Part shown: positions 26,290 through 33,705 of the stretch, piece by piece
Layout of the letters: each line of letters starts with the position of its first letter
Numbering within the stretch: the first letter of the stretch is position 1
Source of the DNA: a virus
Virus record (IMG/VR): IMGVR_UViG_3300013132_000123
Coordinates: 1-35,812 of that record
Direction: 5' to 3' (one strand)
DNA length: 35,812 nt
Notes under the pieces: generated by a model
What the model was told of the DNA's origin: nothing
Database searches by the model: none
Seen by the model: the letters and a program-made list of their open reading frames with translations, nothing else
Made by a program: the position numbers and the translations under genes

Positions 26290-26605
26290 CGCTACCCATC
26301 CTTTTCTCAGGAACGGTCATCATATTTAGCCAAATCTCGACGTCTTTTATATTCTCTTCGTTGATGACAAAAACCTGACCGCCCGAGTCACGAACCCGCT
26401 GGAGTTCTTTTTCCTGTAACGCAGTAGGGCGCTTGTTCCCCGCCTTGCACTCGATAGCAAAGAAGTAACCTCGGTAGCAGCCAATGATGTCGGGAACGCC
26501 ACTTCGACCATAACCGCCCGTTGCGGGCATGAAGTGATAGACTTTATTGATTTCCAAGATGCGACGGATTCGCGCCTTGACCTTGCCTTCGGGTGTAAAC
26601 CCCAT
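26282..26605 (-). CDS. VRR-NUC domain nuclease
   Basis: This 107-residue protein matches the VRR-NUC (PD-(D/E)XK) fold. It has a GYGRSGVPDIIGCY region with D39, FFAIECKAG (48-56, E52 and K54) and a TALQEKELQRVRDSGG helix with Q64. Stand-alone phage VRR-NUC proteins are thought to be structure-specific endonucleases such as junction resolvases. It is the first gene of its unit, with AGAGGA eight bases before the ATG and a terminator upstream that closes the early block. Confidence 0.9.
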   Translation of the reverse strand: MGFTPEGKVKARIRRILEINKVYHFMPATGGYGRSGVPDIIGCYRGYFFAIECKAGNKRPTALQEKELQRVRDSGGQVFVINEENIKDVEIWLNMMTVPEKRMGSDA

Positions 26606-26710
26606 AACTATATCCTCTTGGTATTAGATTCTTATCTCACTTCGGAGATACTTAACGCAAGATTACACCAAGGGAAAAGCAAAAGCAAGGGGACTAGGTA
26701 AAAATACCAA
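26606..26710 (-). promoter_or_regulatory. Probable promoter region of the polymerase unit, with an inverted repeat
   Basis: This stretch lies between the early-block terminator and the VRR-NUC gene, so a promoter is expected here. I see only weak matches (for example TTGCTT-17-TAATCT and TTGCGT-17-AGATAA, read leftward). The 6-bp inverted repeat TATCTC-ACTTCG-GAGATA (26633-26650) could be an operator or leader hairpin. None of this is decisive. Confidence 0.35.
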
Positions 26711-26747
26711 TAAAAAAGGACAACCTGACGCTTGGTCAGATTGTCCT
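26711..26747 (-). terminator. Rho-independent terminator ending the early block
   Basis: Read leftward, a 12-bp paired hairpin with one mismatch (stem 26717-26747, loop 26730-26734) is followed by six T (complement of 26712-26717). It lies 28 bases after the 26775 stop. The stem is itself a copy of the 27-bp repeat found across the early block. Confidence 0.85.
26719..26745 (+). repeat. 27-bp dispersed inverted repeat, copy 1
   Basis: GACAAC-CTGAC-GCTTG-GTCAG-ATTGTC. Matches the consensus fully outside the loop. It forms the stem of the terminator that ends the early block. Confidence 0.75.
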
Positions 26748-26774
26748 GCTAGATAAGACTAAACTACTAGATTG

Positions 26775-27641
26775 CTAGTGAGTGATGATGACATCCCCTG
26801 AGACAAGGTAGAAAAGTTGTAACTTCATATCGTTAACGGATACCTTCATCTTAATGCCTGTCCCTTCGACTGGTTGGTTGTCCTCCATGACTTTCAAGAT
26901 AGTAAACTTTTCTTGGTAGTTCTTAGGTAAGTCATAGGTAGACTCCAACTTACTAATCGTATGTGCCTGCAAATCCACCACGGTTAGTTTCTCTTCCCTA
27001 TCAACATAGACAATTACACCATCCCGAGATTTTAAGTTCTCGCCCACCAACTCCACGATTCGGCAAGTGTTTTGCATTTCCTCAAATCTTGGGCTTGTTA
27101 CCTCTTGCAAAAGTTTTGTATCTATGGGTATGGGGCTTCCTTTTATTACGCTAACTGTATAGTCAAACGCAGTTTGTAAAAAAGGTTTGCACCGATGCTG
27201 CATGTCGTTTGATGCATGGTAGACCAGACCGCTCATCTCTGACCTAATCGCCTCATAAAACTTTTCTACCAAGACATTCGGGGCATCTTTGACAAATACC
27301 TCCCCCGCAATCTTTAGCGCAGACTTTAGGCTGCCCGTCATTTTTATATGGGCATCTCCCCGCTCTTTCCTAATCTTTTTAGAGTAGATCCTGTATGAAA
27401 AATAATGCCCCTTACTTCTAGAGTAACTCTCATACCAACTTACTGCACCAAGTTTCTGATCTCCGCTAAATACATCAAACACATTGATCTTTCGGGCGTC
27501 CCCAATTGATCCTAGGTTGACAGCGTTGGTAGCGTAAAACTCTAGATTCGGCATCACAGAAAACAAGTGCTGCACTAGCGTTTCCAACTCAGGACAAACC
27601 TCGTTGTCTTTAAATTTCTCACCTTTGTATATTCCTGACAT
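26775..27641 (-). CDS. Hypothetical early protein, last gene of the early block
   Basis: This 288-residue protein has mixed alpha/beta composition. The N-terminal third includes a strand-rich FDVFSGDQKLGAVSWYESY (55-73). The middle is helical, and the last 100 residues have several beta stretches (DGVIVYVDREEKLTVVDL). There is no signal peptide, membrane helix or clear catalytic motif. It lies 23 bases after the tentatively DUF3150-like gene, and an AAAGGA-type site precedes the ATG. Being in the unit with the MoxR ATPase and VWA protein, it may be a partner or substrate, but that is guesswork. Confidence 0.7.
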   Translation of the reverse strand: MSGIYKGEKFKDNEVCPELETLVQHLFSVMPNLEFYATNAVNLGSIGDARKINVFDVFSGDQKLGAVSWYESYSRSKGHYFSYRIYSKKIRKERGDAHIKMTGSLKSALKIAGEVFVKDAPNVLVEKFYEAIRSEMSGLVYHASNDMQHRCKPFLQTAFDYTVSVIKGSPIPIDTKLLQEVTSPRFEEMQNTCRIVELVGENLKSRDGVIVYVDREEKLTVVDLQAHTISKLESTYDLPKNYQEKFTILKVMEDNQPVEGTGIKMKVSVNDMKLQLFYLVSGDVIITH

Positions 27642-27664
27642 AGTATTTACCTATCCTTTTGTGG

Positions 27665-28531
27665 TTACCAATCAAATTTACCTAAGATCTCATCGACCTG
27701 ACTTTTCACATGCTTACGCACATGGGTGCTTTCCTTCAACTCATCGATCTCTACCCCAAGGATTGCCTGAGAAAGATCCTTACGAGCAGCCTCTAACTTA
27801 GGATCCTTAGTGATGTTGAGTTTCTGCATCAGGTCAATCAGTTCCGATGCATTGGACAGCAGGGTTTTGTGAAAGCCTTTGCGCTCTCCATCCTCTTTAT
27901 CAGCGAGACGATCTGACATATGTGTCAGACAGTCGTGAACCCTGCCCCATATATCTTGCATCGCATCCTGTACTCGGTTGTTGAAAGTGCTTTCGTATTG
28001 GTCTACCAATTCCTTCGCAGCCTGCTCGCCGATGTCTACCCTGAAGTCTCCCGCGTTGGGCAGCGGAGAGAACAGATAACTAAACCGAAACTTTTTGGCT
28101 ATCAAGTCGGGTTCGGGGTACTCGTTCCTATCAAATAGATCACCAAGTTGGAACGCTGCTGCACTAATTAGCGTTGGGTAGGCTGCTAGGAAATTGTTAA
28201 CCAAGCGGTTGTAATTAGTTTCGCACTCGCTTAGTTGCGTCTTGTAGTCCAAGAAGTTCTCCATTGTGATGATGCGCGAACCCGAATCGCTCCAAGGTAG
28301 CGTCTGCTTGTGATGCCACAGTCGTGCGTTGTTGGTGTACTTGATTACCGCATCAAGGGCTTGACTACCGGCAAGTAAGTTCTTGTGGTAGTTCCCTGCG
28401 CGGGTCTTGGTTGCCTTGCTTGCATCGACTTCCTCGGAAACCTTTTTGTCTAGTTTCCTAGCAGTCCAATTGCTGATGTTTAGTTCTACAAGCATAGCGC
28501 TTGTACTTAAGTTAAATGGTGCGTAAGTCAT
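27665..28531 (-). CDS. Early helical protein, tentatively DUF3150-like
   Basis: This 288-residue, mainly helical protein has LVELNISNWTARKLDKKVSE (14-33), WHHKQTLPWSDSGSRI (71-86), AYPTLISAAAFQLGDLFDR (115-133) and RFSYLFSPLPNAGDFRVDI near 148-166. I recall this pattern from a conserved phage protein often found with a MoxR-type ATPase and a DUF2201/VWA protein, and it resembles DUF3150 in outline. The family name is tentative. AAGGAG lies eight bases before the ATG. Its likely role is as a component of the same ATPase module. Confidence 0.5.
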   Translation of the reverse strand: MTYAPFNLSTSAMLVELNISNWTARKLDKKVSEEVDASKATKTRAGNYHKNLLAGSQALDAVIKYTNNARLWHHKQTLPWSDSGSRIITMENFLDYKTQLSECETNYNRLVNNFLAAYPTLISAAAFQLGDLFDRNEYPEPDLIAKKFRFSYLFSPLPNAGDFRVDIGEQAAKELVDQYESTFNNRVQDAMQDIWGRVHDCLTHMSDRLADKEDGERKGFHKTLLSNASELIDLMQKLNITKDPKLEAARKDLSQAILGVEIDELKESTHVRKHVKSQVDEILGKFDW

Positions 28532-28532
28532 T

Positions 28533-28730
28533 TTAGTTCTCCTTGTTCCAATTAACCAACCATGTACCGCTTTTGTTTGGGTCGGGGTTTACTGATAAGT
28601 GGATGCGTGTTGCACCCTCTTTCTTTATTAGCAACTCCACATAGTCCAAGATCATTGTGCGATCAACTACTTGAAATTTAAGACTAAACATCTTTTCCCC
28701 TTTTGAGTTTAATTCCCCAAGTGCTTTCAT
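28533..28730 (-). CDS. Small hypothetical protein
   Basis: This 65-residue protein starts MKALGELNSKGEK. The frame runs upstream to 28790, but AAAGGAG lies six bases before 28730, so the inner ATG is chosen. It has alternating strands and one helix (KFQVVDRTMILDYVELLIKK, then ATRIHLSVNPD and GTWLVNW), a plausible small alpha/beta fold. It lies one base before the 28531 gene. Family unknown. Confidence 0.6.
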   Translation of the reverse strand: MKALGELNSKGEKMFSLKFQVVDRTMILDYVELLIKKEGATRIHLSVNPDPNKSGTWLVNWNKEN

Positions 28731-28731
28731 T

Positions 28732-28959
28732 TCACTCTCCTTTGAATGGGTTTTTTGCACTACTCTCGGCTTTGAGCATTGCGTTGTCATACTTTAATTC
28801 CGCTACGGCATAACGCAACTTACGCATTTCTGCTATTAGCGTTAGATTTTCTGACCACAATTCTTGGACTAAATCTTTCATATCCTTTAGATTGTCAGGC
28901 ACAGGAGGATTCCATGCGCCTAGGCGTGCTGCTGCTTCTTCTTTTGATTCTTTTCTCAT
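28732..28959 (-). CDS. Small coiled-coil protein
   Basis: This 75-residue protein starts MRKESKEEAAARLGAWNPP and continues as a helix with heptad character (MKDLVQELWSENLTLIAEM and KLRYAVAELKYDNAML). The frame is open to 29094, but GAGGAG before 28959 and the ATGA overlap with the previous gene fix the start there. No function can be assigned; an oligomerising adaptor is possible. Confidence 0.65.
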   Translation of the reverse strand: MRKESKEEAAARLGAWNPPVPDNLKDMKDLVQELWSENLTLIAEMRKLRYAVAELKYDNAMLKAESSAKNPFKGE

Positions 28960-29222
28960 TCTACTTCTCCTCTCACTCGTTGTTGGGTAAGTTCCTCTAA
29001 CGCATCTAGTAAATCTATCGCTAAACCTTGTGCTTGATCTTCTCGCAAGATAAGTGGGTAGTGCTCCCAAAGGTGGCTTATGTTTTTGTCCCATGCGACA
29101 TTAAATGACTCGTTGGTATCTCCCATGTCAAATGCACCAAGATAGTGAACATCAGGGAACGAATCTCCCGACACACCAAACCAATGCACCACGCCCTTTG
29201 CATCATCACATAACTCACTCAT
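28956..29222 (-). CDS. Small acidic hypothetical protein
   Basis: This 88-residue protein starts MSELCDDAKGVVHWFGVSG. The longer frame to 29279 would overlap the VWA-protein gene. AAGGAG seven bases before 29222 supports the inner ATG, 13 bases after the VWA-protein stop. It has a HWFGVSGDSFPDVHYLGAFD region and a helical C-terminus. Family not recognised. Confidence 0.65.
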   Translation of the reverse strand: MSELCDDAKGVVHWFGVSGDSFPDVHYLGAFDMGDTNESFNVAWDKNISHLWEHYPLILREDQAQGLAIDLLDALEELTQQRVRGEVE

Positions 29223-29235
29223 CTCACTCTCCTTG

Positions 29236-30480
29236 TTATTCAACACAAACGGCTTGCCCGACCTTGGGCTTAAACTCATTGTTGCCTACCACACACCACA
29301 ACACAGGCACACCTAACTCATCCCACTTCGTAGTCTCGTGACAAAAGAACACTCCGTCAGTCAACATCACGATGCATTGTGGTTTGATTCCCTTCTTCAA
29401 TAGGAAATTAGGAACACAGTCTGGGTCTGTCCCACCACCCCCTGCAGGTTTAGTTGAGTTGACAAAGTTGCTGACTTCCGCACCTGCATAGATCTCATGT
29501 CGTGCCACATGGGTATCCCAATACATCATGTCGATGATCTCAGGCTCAACATCGTCGCAAATAAGTTTTGCTTCGCCTAAGAACCTACCAAGGATCTCTC
29601 CACCAATCGAACCCGATGTGTCAGTCCCGATAGATATGCGCTCGGCTTTGAACCCAATCGTTGATGGCATGATGATGTCCACACCAAGATACCTACGATT
29701 TGGTCTGCGCCATGTCGATTCATCTAAGCCTTTGGTATGCGCTTTCACAAAATCACGCAGGGCTTCCTTCCAATCTACTTTGGGGTGCAGTAGTTCTTCG
29801 ATACCTCTTGGCACATTACCTTTCATCTTACCGGCAAGGATCGCACCCTCACGCAAGGCATGGTCAATCTCTTTACCAAGTTCTTGCTCATCTTCTTCAG
29901 ATAGATCAGATGCGCCTTCCCAATCATGCTCATCAAACTCATAAGGCTCACCACGACCATCTGACGAATTGTCAGGTTGTCCATCACCTTTACCTTTATC
30001 ACCACCTTTACCTCCTCCACCAGTACATTCCTTCTTTAGTATTTGGTAGACTTGCATGGTATCCATACCACGATACTTCTCATCGATGAGACCAAGAGGC
30101 TTACCTGAATAGTCTTTAGGCATCTCGACTGTGGTGCGCTGTGGATCATAGTCTTGAATCTGTAAGTTAATTACATAGTCCATCGCCATGTTTGCCAAGC
30201 GTGCGTTCTCTTTGGCAATGTTCTTCCAAACCATCATGTGCCGATACGCTTTGTGCATGGCTTCGTGAATTACTAGGAAAGCCAACTGTTTGTCGCTTAT
30301 GCTATCGACAAATGCACGACCATACTCGACATTGCGCCCGTCTGTACGCGCAGTATCCACCTTGTCAGAGATGATTACCTTGCCAATCATAAACACGCCC
30401 GAGAACAAGCAAAAGTTTTTATCCCGCATCAATTGCACATGAGTGCGCTCAATGCGTTGCTCTGCAGTTAGTTTAGCCAT
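29236..30480 (-). CDS. DUF2201-type metallopeptidase with VWA/MIDAS domain
   Basis: This 414-residue protein joins two domains. The N-terminal part is a putative zinc metallopeptidase with HEAMHKAYRH (72-81; H72, E73, H76). A Gly/Lys/Asp-rich linker (about 152-190) follows. The C-terminal domain is VWA-like: TDTSGSIGG (286-294, the MIDAS D287/S289/S291), GGGGTDPD (347-354, T351) and VMLTDG (371-376, D375). Such proteins are known partners of MoxR/CobS-like AAA+ ATPases, one of which is encoded just upstream. The likely role is metal-dependent binding or remodelling of a target with that ATPase. The linker is encoded by a copy of the dispersed repeat. Confidence 0.85.
   Translation of the reverse strand: MAKLTAEQRIERTHVQLMRDKNFCLFSGVFMIGKVIISDKVDTARTDGRNVEYGRAFVDSISDKQLAFLVIHEAMHKAYRHMMVWKNIAKENARLANMAMDYVINLQIQDYDPQRTTVEMPKDYSGKPLGLIDEKYRGMDTMQVYQILKKECTGGGGKGGDKGKGDGQPDNSSDGRGEPYEFDEHDWEGASDLSEEDEQELGKEIDHALREGAILAGKMKGNVPRGIEELLHPKVDWKEALRDFVKAHTKGLDESTWRRPNRRYLGVDIIMPSTIGFKAERISIGTDTSGSIGGEILGRFLGEAKLICDDVEPEIIDMMYWDTHVARHEIYAGAEVSNFVNSTKPAGGGGTDPDCVPNFLLKKGIKPQCIVMLTDGVFFCHETTKWDELGVPVLWCVVGNNEFKPKVGQAVCVE
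29955..29981 (-). repeat. 27-bp dispersed inverted repeat, copy 2 (inside a gene)
   Basis: Read leftward: GACAAC-CTGAC-AATTC-GTCAG-ATGGTC, one base off consensus outside the loop. It lies in the linker region of the DUF2201/VWA gene and is read there as GQPDNSSDG. Confidence 0.65.
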
Positions 30481-30649
30481 TATCTTTCAACTCCATTTCT
30501 ACACCATCTTTGGTGTGGGTTATTACAACTCTTCCCGCTACGATTCCTCGTAGCATAGTCTCTACTATATCAAACCTTCTACTAACAACATACAGACGCC
30601 ATGCTAAGAACAGCGATAGCGTTGCGAACAGCGTAGTAATTTCAACCAT
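30473..30649 (-). CDS. Small single-pass membrane protein
   Basis: This 58-residue protein starts MVEITTLFATLSLFLAWRLY, a hydrophobic helix followed by basic residues, which predicts one membrane span with the rest in the cytoplasm. AAAGGA seven bases before 30649 supports this start over an ATG at 30673. The C-terminus is charged (GVEMELKDNG). It overlaps both neighbours and sits between the MoxR ATPase and the VWA protein genes, so it could tether that module to the membrane. Confidence 0.65.
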   Translation of the reverse strand: MVEITTLFATLSLFLAWRLYVVSRRFDIVETMLRGIVAGRVVITHTKDGVEMELKDNG

Positions 30650-30836
30650 TTTCTTTCCTTTCAAATAGAACATTTAATGCAGGGTCAAGTACGATGCAGT
30701 CTTTGGCGGGAACCCAACGATTCCATATCGCCTTGGTATTGATTGCGCTCACAAACCACAGAGTGTCGTCACCAAAGTGATCTTGCCTGTATAAAGCCCA
30801 TACATCGCCCTGATATAGCACATACTCGATAGCCAT
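30642..30836 (-). CDS. Small hypothetical protein of the MoxR unit
   Basis: This 64-residue protein starts MAIEYVLYQGDVWALYRQ. It is strand-rich and aromatic (TLWFVSAINTKAIWNRWVP), which suggests a compact SH3-like barrel, though this is only an impression. It begins two bases after the ATPase stop with no clear ribosome-binding site, so it may depend on translational coupling. Family unknown. Confidence 0.6.
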   Translation of the reverse strand: MAIEYVLYQGDVWALYRQDHFGDDTLWFVSAINTKAIWNRWVPAKDCIVLDPALNVLFERKENG

Positions 30837-30838
30837 AA

Positions 30839-31900
30839 TTAGAACAAGTACTGATGCTCACGCATCCAATCGACAAATGCGCCACTCGTCATAAGCACTT
30901 GCTTCTTCTCATTGTGCTTGGTAGCAGACAAGCAGAACACACTCTGCAACTCAGTCGGTGTACGCTTCAAGTAAGTGAACCACTTGCTGATGTTGGCTCT
31001 GTCGATGCGTTGAATTGCGCCGTAAGCCATGATGCATAGAGCAGCAGGGGAAGTCGGTACTTGTGCATTGGCAGGGTCATTCATCACCTGTTCCCATGTT
31101 GGTAGACTATCAGCAACATCAACATATGCAGTCAGATCCCTTGCTGCAGACTCACCAATTGTGCCAACCAAGCCAACAACCAATGCGTTCTTGGAAATCT
31201 TGTCGCGTTTCTTGATGATGTTTGACGCACGATGACCTGAGCGTGGCGAGAAGAATGACCGTTTCGGGAACTTAGGATTGAAGATGTACGGATTGTCAGA
31301 CTGTGATGGATCTAGGTAGGATGCCATAGAATGTGGATAAGCCTTGACCCATGCCAACATCTCAGGAGCAATCCCGCTTTGGCTACCCCAGTCCAACCAT
31401 TCCTCTGCAGTCGGCTTGCGTACCGGCATAACAGTAATGCGGTTCAAGGAGTGCGCCTTCAGGTTATCGCCTACCCCGTCACTTGAGTTGTTACCCGCCG
31501 TTATCACGATGGTATCGGGATGCAGTTTAAAGTTAGCGATCCGCCTCTCGTTGAGCAGGGGATGCAAAGTGTTTTGCACCGCTTGGCTAGATGGTTTAGT
31601 AAACTCGTCTAAGAAGATCACCATAGGCTCAGACTTGTGGAACCCCCATGCGTCGTTGGGGTACAGACTCGTCGTCTTAGTCTCGTGGTTCGGCATCGGT
31701 ATGCCAATCTCGCCCAACTCTAGATTCGGCACATCCATATACACACCCTTGTAGCCGGTGCGCTCTACGATACGCTCGAACATCGCTGTCTTACCAACTC
31801 CAGGCTCACCTACCAAATGCACCGCATTCTCGTTGCCAAAAGCAATAATAGATTCTTCGGCTTCTGCTAAGGATACTTCTGATGTCATACGAATTTCCAT
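30839..31900 (-). CDS. MoxR/CobS-like AAA+ ATPase
   Basis: This 353-residue ATPase has Walker A GEPGVGKT (31-38, K37), Walker B VIFLDEF (94-100, D98 and E99), a sensor 1 region ITAGNNSSD (133-141) and a likely arginine finger at HSLNRITVM (R154). A helical lid region follows. The frame has an upstream GTG at 31930, but AGAGGA eight bases before the ATG at 31900 makes the latter the better start. MoxR-type ATPases work with VWA-domain partners to insert cofactors or remodel proteins, and such a partner is encoded 359 bases downstream. This is the core of an early-expressed remodelling module. Confidence 0.88.
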   Translation of the reverse strand: MEIRMTSEVSLAEAEESIIAFGNENAVHLVGEPGVGKTAMFERIVERTGYKGVYMDVPNLELGEIGIPMPNHETKTTSLYPNDAWGFHKSEPMVIFLDEFTKPSSQAVQNTLHPLLNERRIANFKLHPDTIVITAGNNSSDGVGDNLKAHSLNRITVMPVRKPTAEEWLDWGSQSGIAPEMLAWVKAYPHSMASYLDPSQSDNPYIFNPKFPKRSFFSPRSGHRASNIIKKRDKISKNALVVGLVGTIGESAARDLTAYVDVADSLPTWEQVMNDPANAQVPTSPAALCIMAYGAIQRIDRANISKWFTYLKRTPTELQSVFCLSATKHNEKKQVLMTSGAFVDWMREHQYLF

Positions 31901-31925
31901 AATAATTTCCTCTTGATTTAATTGC

Positions 31926-31952
31926 GACACGCTGACGGGATGTCAGATTGTC
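31926..31952 (+). repeat. 27-bp dispersed inverted repeat, copy 3
   Basis: GACACG-CTGAC-GGGAT-GTCAG-ATTGTC. It covers the stop codon of the 31943 gene and the start of the spacer before the MoxR gene. No T-run follows it on the minus strand, so it is not an obvious terminator. Confidence 0.7.
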
Positions 31953-32959
31953 CTTGGGTTAATGAAATACTTTGCATTACTATCGGCTACAAATTCTCCC
32001 AATGGTTGAACGACACTATCAAATAGACCCTCACAAAACTCAAACTTCAATAACTCCATCAAATACTTTCTGATGCGCTCCGGGCTGCACTTGGACACAT
32101 AACCATTGCCTGTCCATCGTTGCTCTGATGCACTTGTCTGCAACATAAAGAAGAGCGGATACATTTTCTCGGCATCGTTTGTCTGTGATGCTTCCAAGAC
32201 TCGGTTAACAAACTCAGCCCGCGACTGCGCTATGTTGTTTCGGTTGTACCGAACCTCCCTTGCAGAAATTGGCAAGTATGGAATTCTCAATTTACTAATT
32301 TGATAGGGAGGAGTACCCCGAGCCGGTTTAGACTGAATTTCGGGGCTAAGCCCGCGCCAATACTCTTCTCCATAGGTTCGCACCAAAGAATTAAACTCTG
32401 CCGTTATTTCGTGGGCTACTTTAGGCTCTAGAAGTTTCGACATATCAGATGCGTATACAGAGAACGGCTTAAGTTTCTGCAAAAGATCCTTCCACCTCGC
32501 TCGGTTCAATACCTTAGCGACCTCGGGTGTCGGGTCTATGGGTGCGCCGGTCTCATCAATCCGCAAACCGTTTTTGCCAATAAGAAAGAATTTGCCGGTG
32601 CTCAATTGCTTGTAGTAAATCTTGCCCTTGTACCTAGCAAACTTAGCCACACCAAAAACCCCCTGCAAAAACATAAGCGTTGTGGGCGAGTCCCATCCAC
32701 CAACCCCAAACTCCACCATGCCGTTCTCGTAAAACTTAACGACATCGGTTCCATAAAACCTACAGAAAACAGCGTTGCCCTGCAGGGTCTCGACCTTGAG
32801 TATCTGACTACGCTTGTATCGCCGGTTCCAACCCAACGGCACAAGCCCCTTGTCATTCCCCGCGCGCAGAGGCTCGGTCTTGCTATACCGATACAGAGCG
32901 TCTGCGTAGTTCTCCAACTCCGGCAGATTGTCCGGCAACCTAGTTCTTCCCCAAGTCAT
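31943..32959 (-). CDS. Hypothetical early protein upstream of the MoxR gene
   Basis: This 338-residue protein has a strand-rich N-terminal half (SQILKVETLQGNAVFCRFYG, then VKFYENGMVEFGVGGWDSP near 74-92), a basic middle and a helical C-terminal third. There is no membrane helix or recognised catalytic motif. AAAGGA lies eight bases before the ATG, which follows the previous stop by one base. The stop TGA lies inside the dispersed repeat. It is next to the MoxR ATPase gene and may be its target or adaptor. Family not recognised. Confidence 0.7.
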   Translation of the reverse strand: MTWGRTRLPDNLPELENYADALYRYSKTEPLRAGNDKGLVPLGWNRRYKRSQILKVETLQGNAVFCRFYGTDVVKFYENGMVEFGVGGWDSPTTLMFLQGVFGVAKFARYKGKIYYKQLSTGKFFLIGKNGLRIDETGAPIDPTPEVAKVLNRARWKDLLQKLKPFSVYASDMSKLLEPKVAHEITAEFNSLVRTYGEEYWRGLSPEIQSKPARGTPPYQISKLRIPYLPISAREVRYNRNNIAQSRAEFVNRVLEASQTNDAEKMYPLFFMLQTSASEQRWTGNGYVSKCSPERIRKYLMELLKFEFCEGLFDSVVQPLGEFVADSNAKYFINPRTI

Positions 32960-32960
32960 G

Positions 32961-33089
32961 TTATTTATCCTTTCTCATATCTAACCAAATCACTACACCA
33001 AGACCCACGAACACAATGATCACGAACCACATCAACTCGTGCGCAGCCTGCGAGGCCAAGCCTGAATCAACCCACCAATTAATTTTCAT
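32961..33089 (-). CDS. Tiny membrane protein (42 residues)
   Basis: The frame reads MKINWWVDSGLAS..., then a hydrophobic helix (MWFVIIVFVGLGVVIWL, 20-36), then a basic end (DMRKDK). This predicts one membrane span with the basic tail in the cytoplasm. TGGAG eight bases before the ATG, an 11-base overlap with the zinc-motif gene and a one-base gap to the next gene support it. The function is unknown; tiny early phage membrane proteins often affect the host envelope or exclude other phages. Confidence 0.65.
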   Translation of the reverse strand: MKINWWVDSGLASQAAHELMWFVIIVFVGLGVVIWLDMRKDK

Positions 33090-33243
33090 CTGATTTCTCC
33101 ACTTGTTTAAGATGCTCGACTAGCCGTCGTTTGGCTTGCCGATGGTAAAGCCGTCTTGCTCTTGGATCTTTGCGCTTACCGCAACATGGGCATTTCATAC
33201 CGCCTATGCCACACATATAGGTGCGCTTAAACAGTCCCTTCAT
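33079..33243 (-). CDS. Tiny basic Cys-motif (zinc-finger-like) protein
   Basis: The frame encodes 54 residues. MKCPCCGKRKDPRARR (16-31) with an earlier Cys at 11 gives C11, C18, C20 and C21, a possible zinc site, and a strongly basic helix follows. AAGGAG eight bases before the ATG and overlaps with both neighbours support it as a gene. It may bind nucleic acid. I do not recognise the family. Confidence 0.6.
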   Translation of the reverse strand: MKGLFKRTYMCGIGGMKCPCCGKRKDPRARRLYHRQAKRRLVEHLKQVEKSDEN

Positions 33244-33595
33244 TTGTCATCTCCTTTGGTATCTCAACTTCATCACCTAACTTACTTGCTACATAGCAAC
33301 GCATGGCTGCGACAAGAGGTGTATCACCCCACTCTTCAACATTGAAGTCATCAGACTCCATACTTATGTACGCCCAACATGGGGGAGTACTAGCGTTGGG
33401 GGTTATGAATCTGACATTGATCTTCTCCCGCTCAATGATCGGCCCACCTTGCGCCCAATCGGTTGAGGGTTTGAAGTCTACGCAGTCATCCTCGGTAATC
33501 CAAAAACTACCATTCGGCCCTTCTGCATATCCTTGAATATGTGCCACCGCCCAATCCAACTGCGCACCGCTTAACTCACTTGTTTTAACTTTCAT
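33227..33595 (-). CDS. DUF2591 phage protein
   Basis: This 122-residue protein matches DUF2591: KTSELSGAQLDWAVA (4-18), PSTDWAQGGPIIEREKI (43-59) and DTPLVAAMRCYVASKLGDEV (91-110). The family is frequent in phages and prophages of Proteobacteria, in early or accessory regions. Its molecular role is not established. Its ATG overlaps the previous TGA. Confidence 0.88.
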   Translation of the reverse strand: MKVKTSELSGAQLDWAVAHIQGYAEGPNGSFWITEDDCVDFKPSTDWAQGGPIIEREKINVRFITPNASTPPCWAYISMESDDFNVEEWGDTPLVAAMRCYVASKLGDEVEIPKEMTNEGTV

Positions 33596-33705
33596 TTGTC
33601 ATCCCCTCCCGATATGATGCATGCTAAGAAGTAAACGCAGAACGCAATACATATTAGACCCAATGCTGCGTTCAGTCCTTTTAAAACCTCGGCTATCTCA
33701 GCCAT
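33592..33705 (-). CDS. Tiny membrane protein (37 residues)
   Basis: The frame reads MAEIAEVLKGLNAALG..., then a hydrophobic helix (LICIAFCVYFLACIIS, 17-32) with three cysteines, then GGDDK. One membrane span is predicted. It joins the DUF2591 gene by an ATGA overlap (33595-33592) and overlaps the previous gene by eight bases. GAGGGGGG lies upstream. It is the first of three tiny membrane proteins in the early block. Function unknown. Confidence 0.6.
   Translation of the reverse strand: MAEIAEVLKGLNAALGLICIAFCVYFLACIISGGDDK

Noticed and set aside
29528-29944. 138-codon plus-strand frame opposite the DUF2201/VWA gene
   Set aside because: Antisense shadow; the minus-strand gene has clear catalytic and MIDAS motifs.
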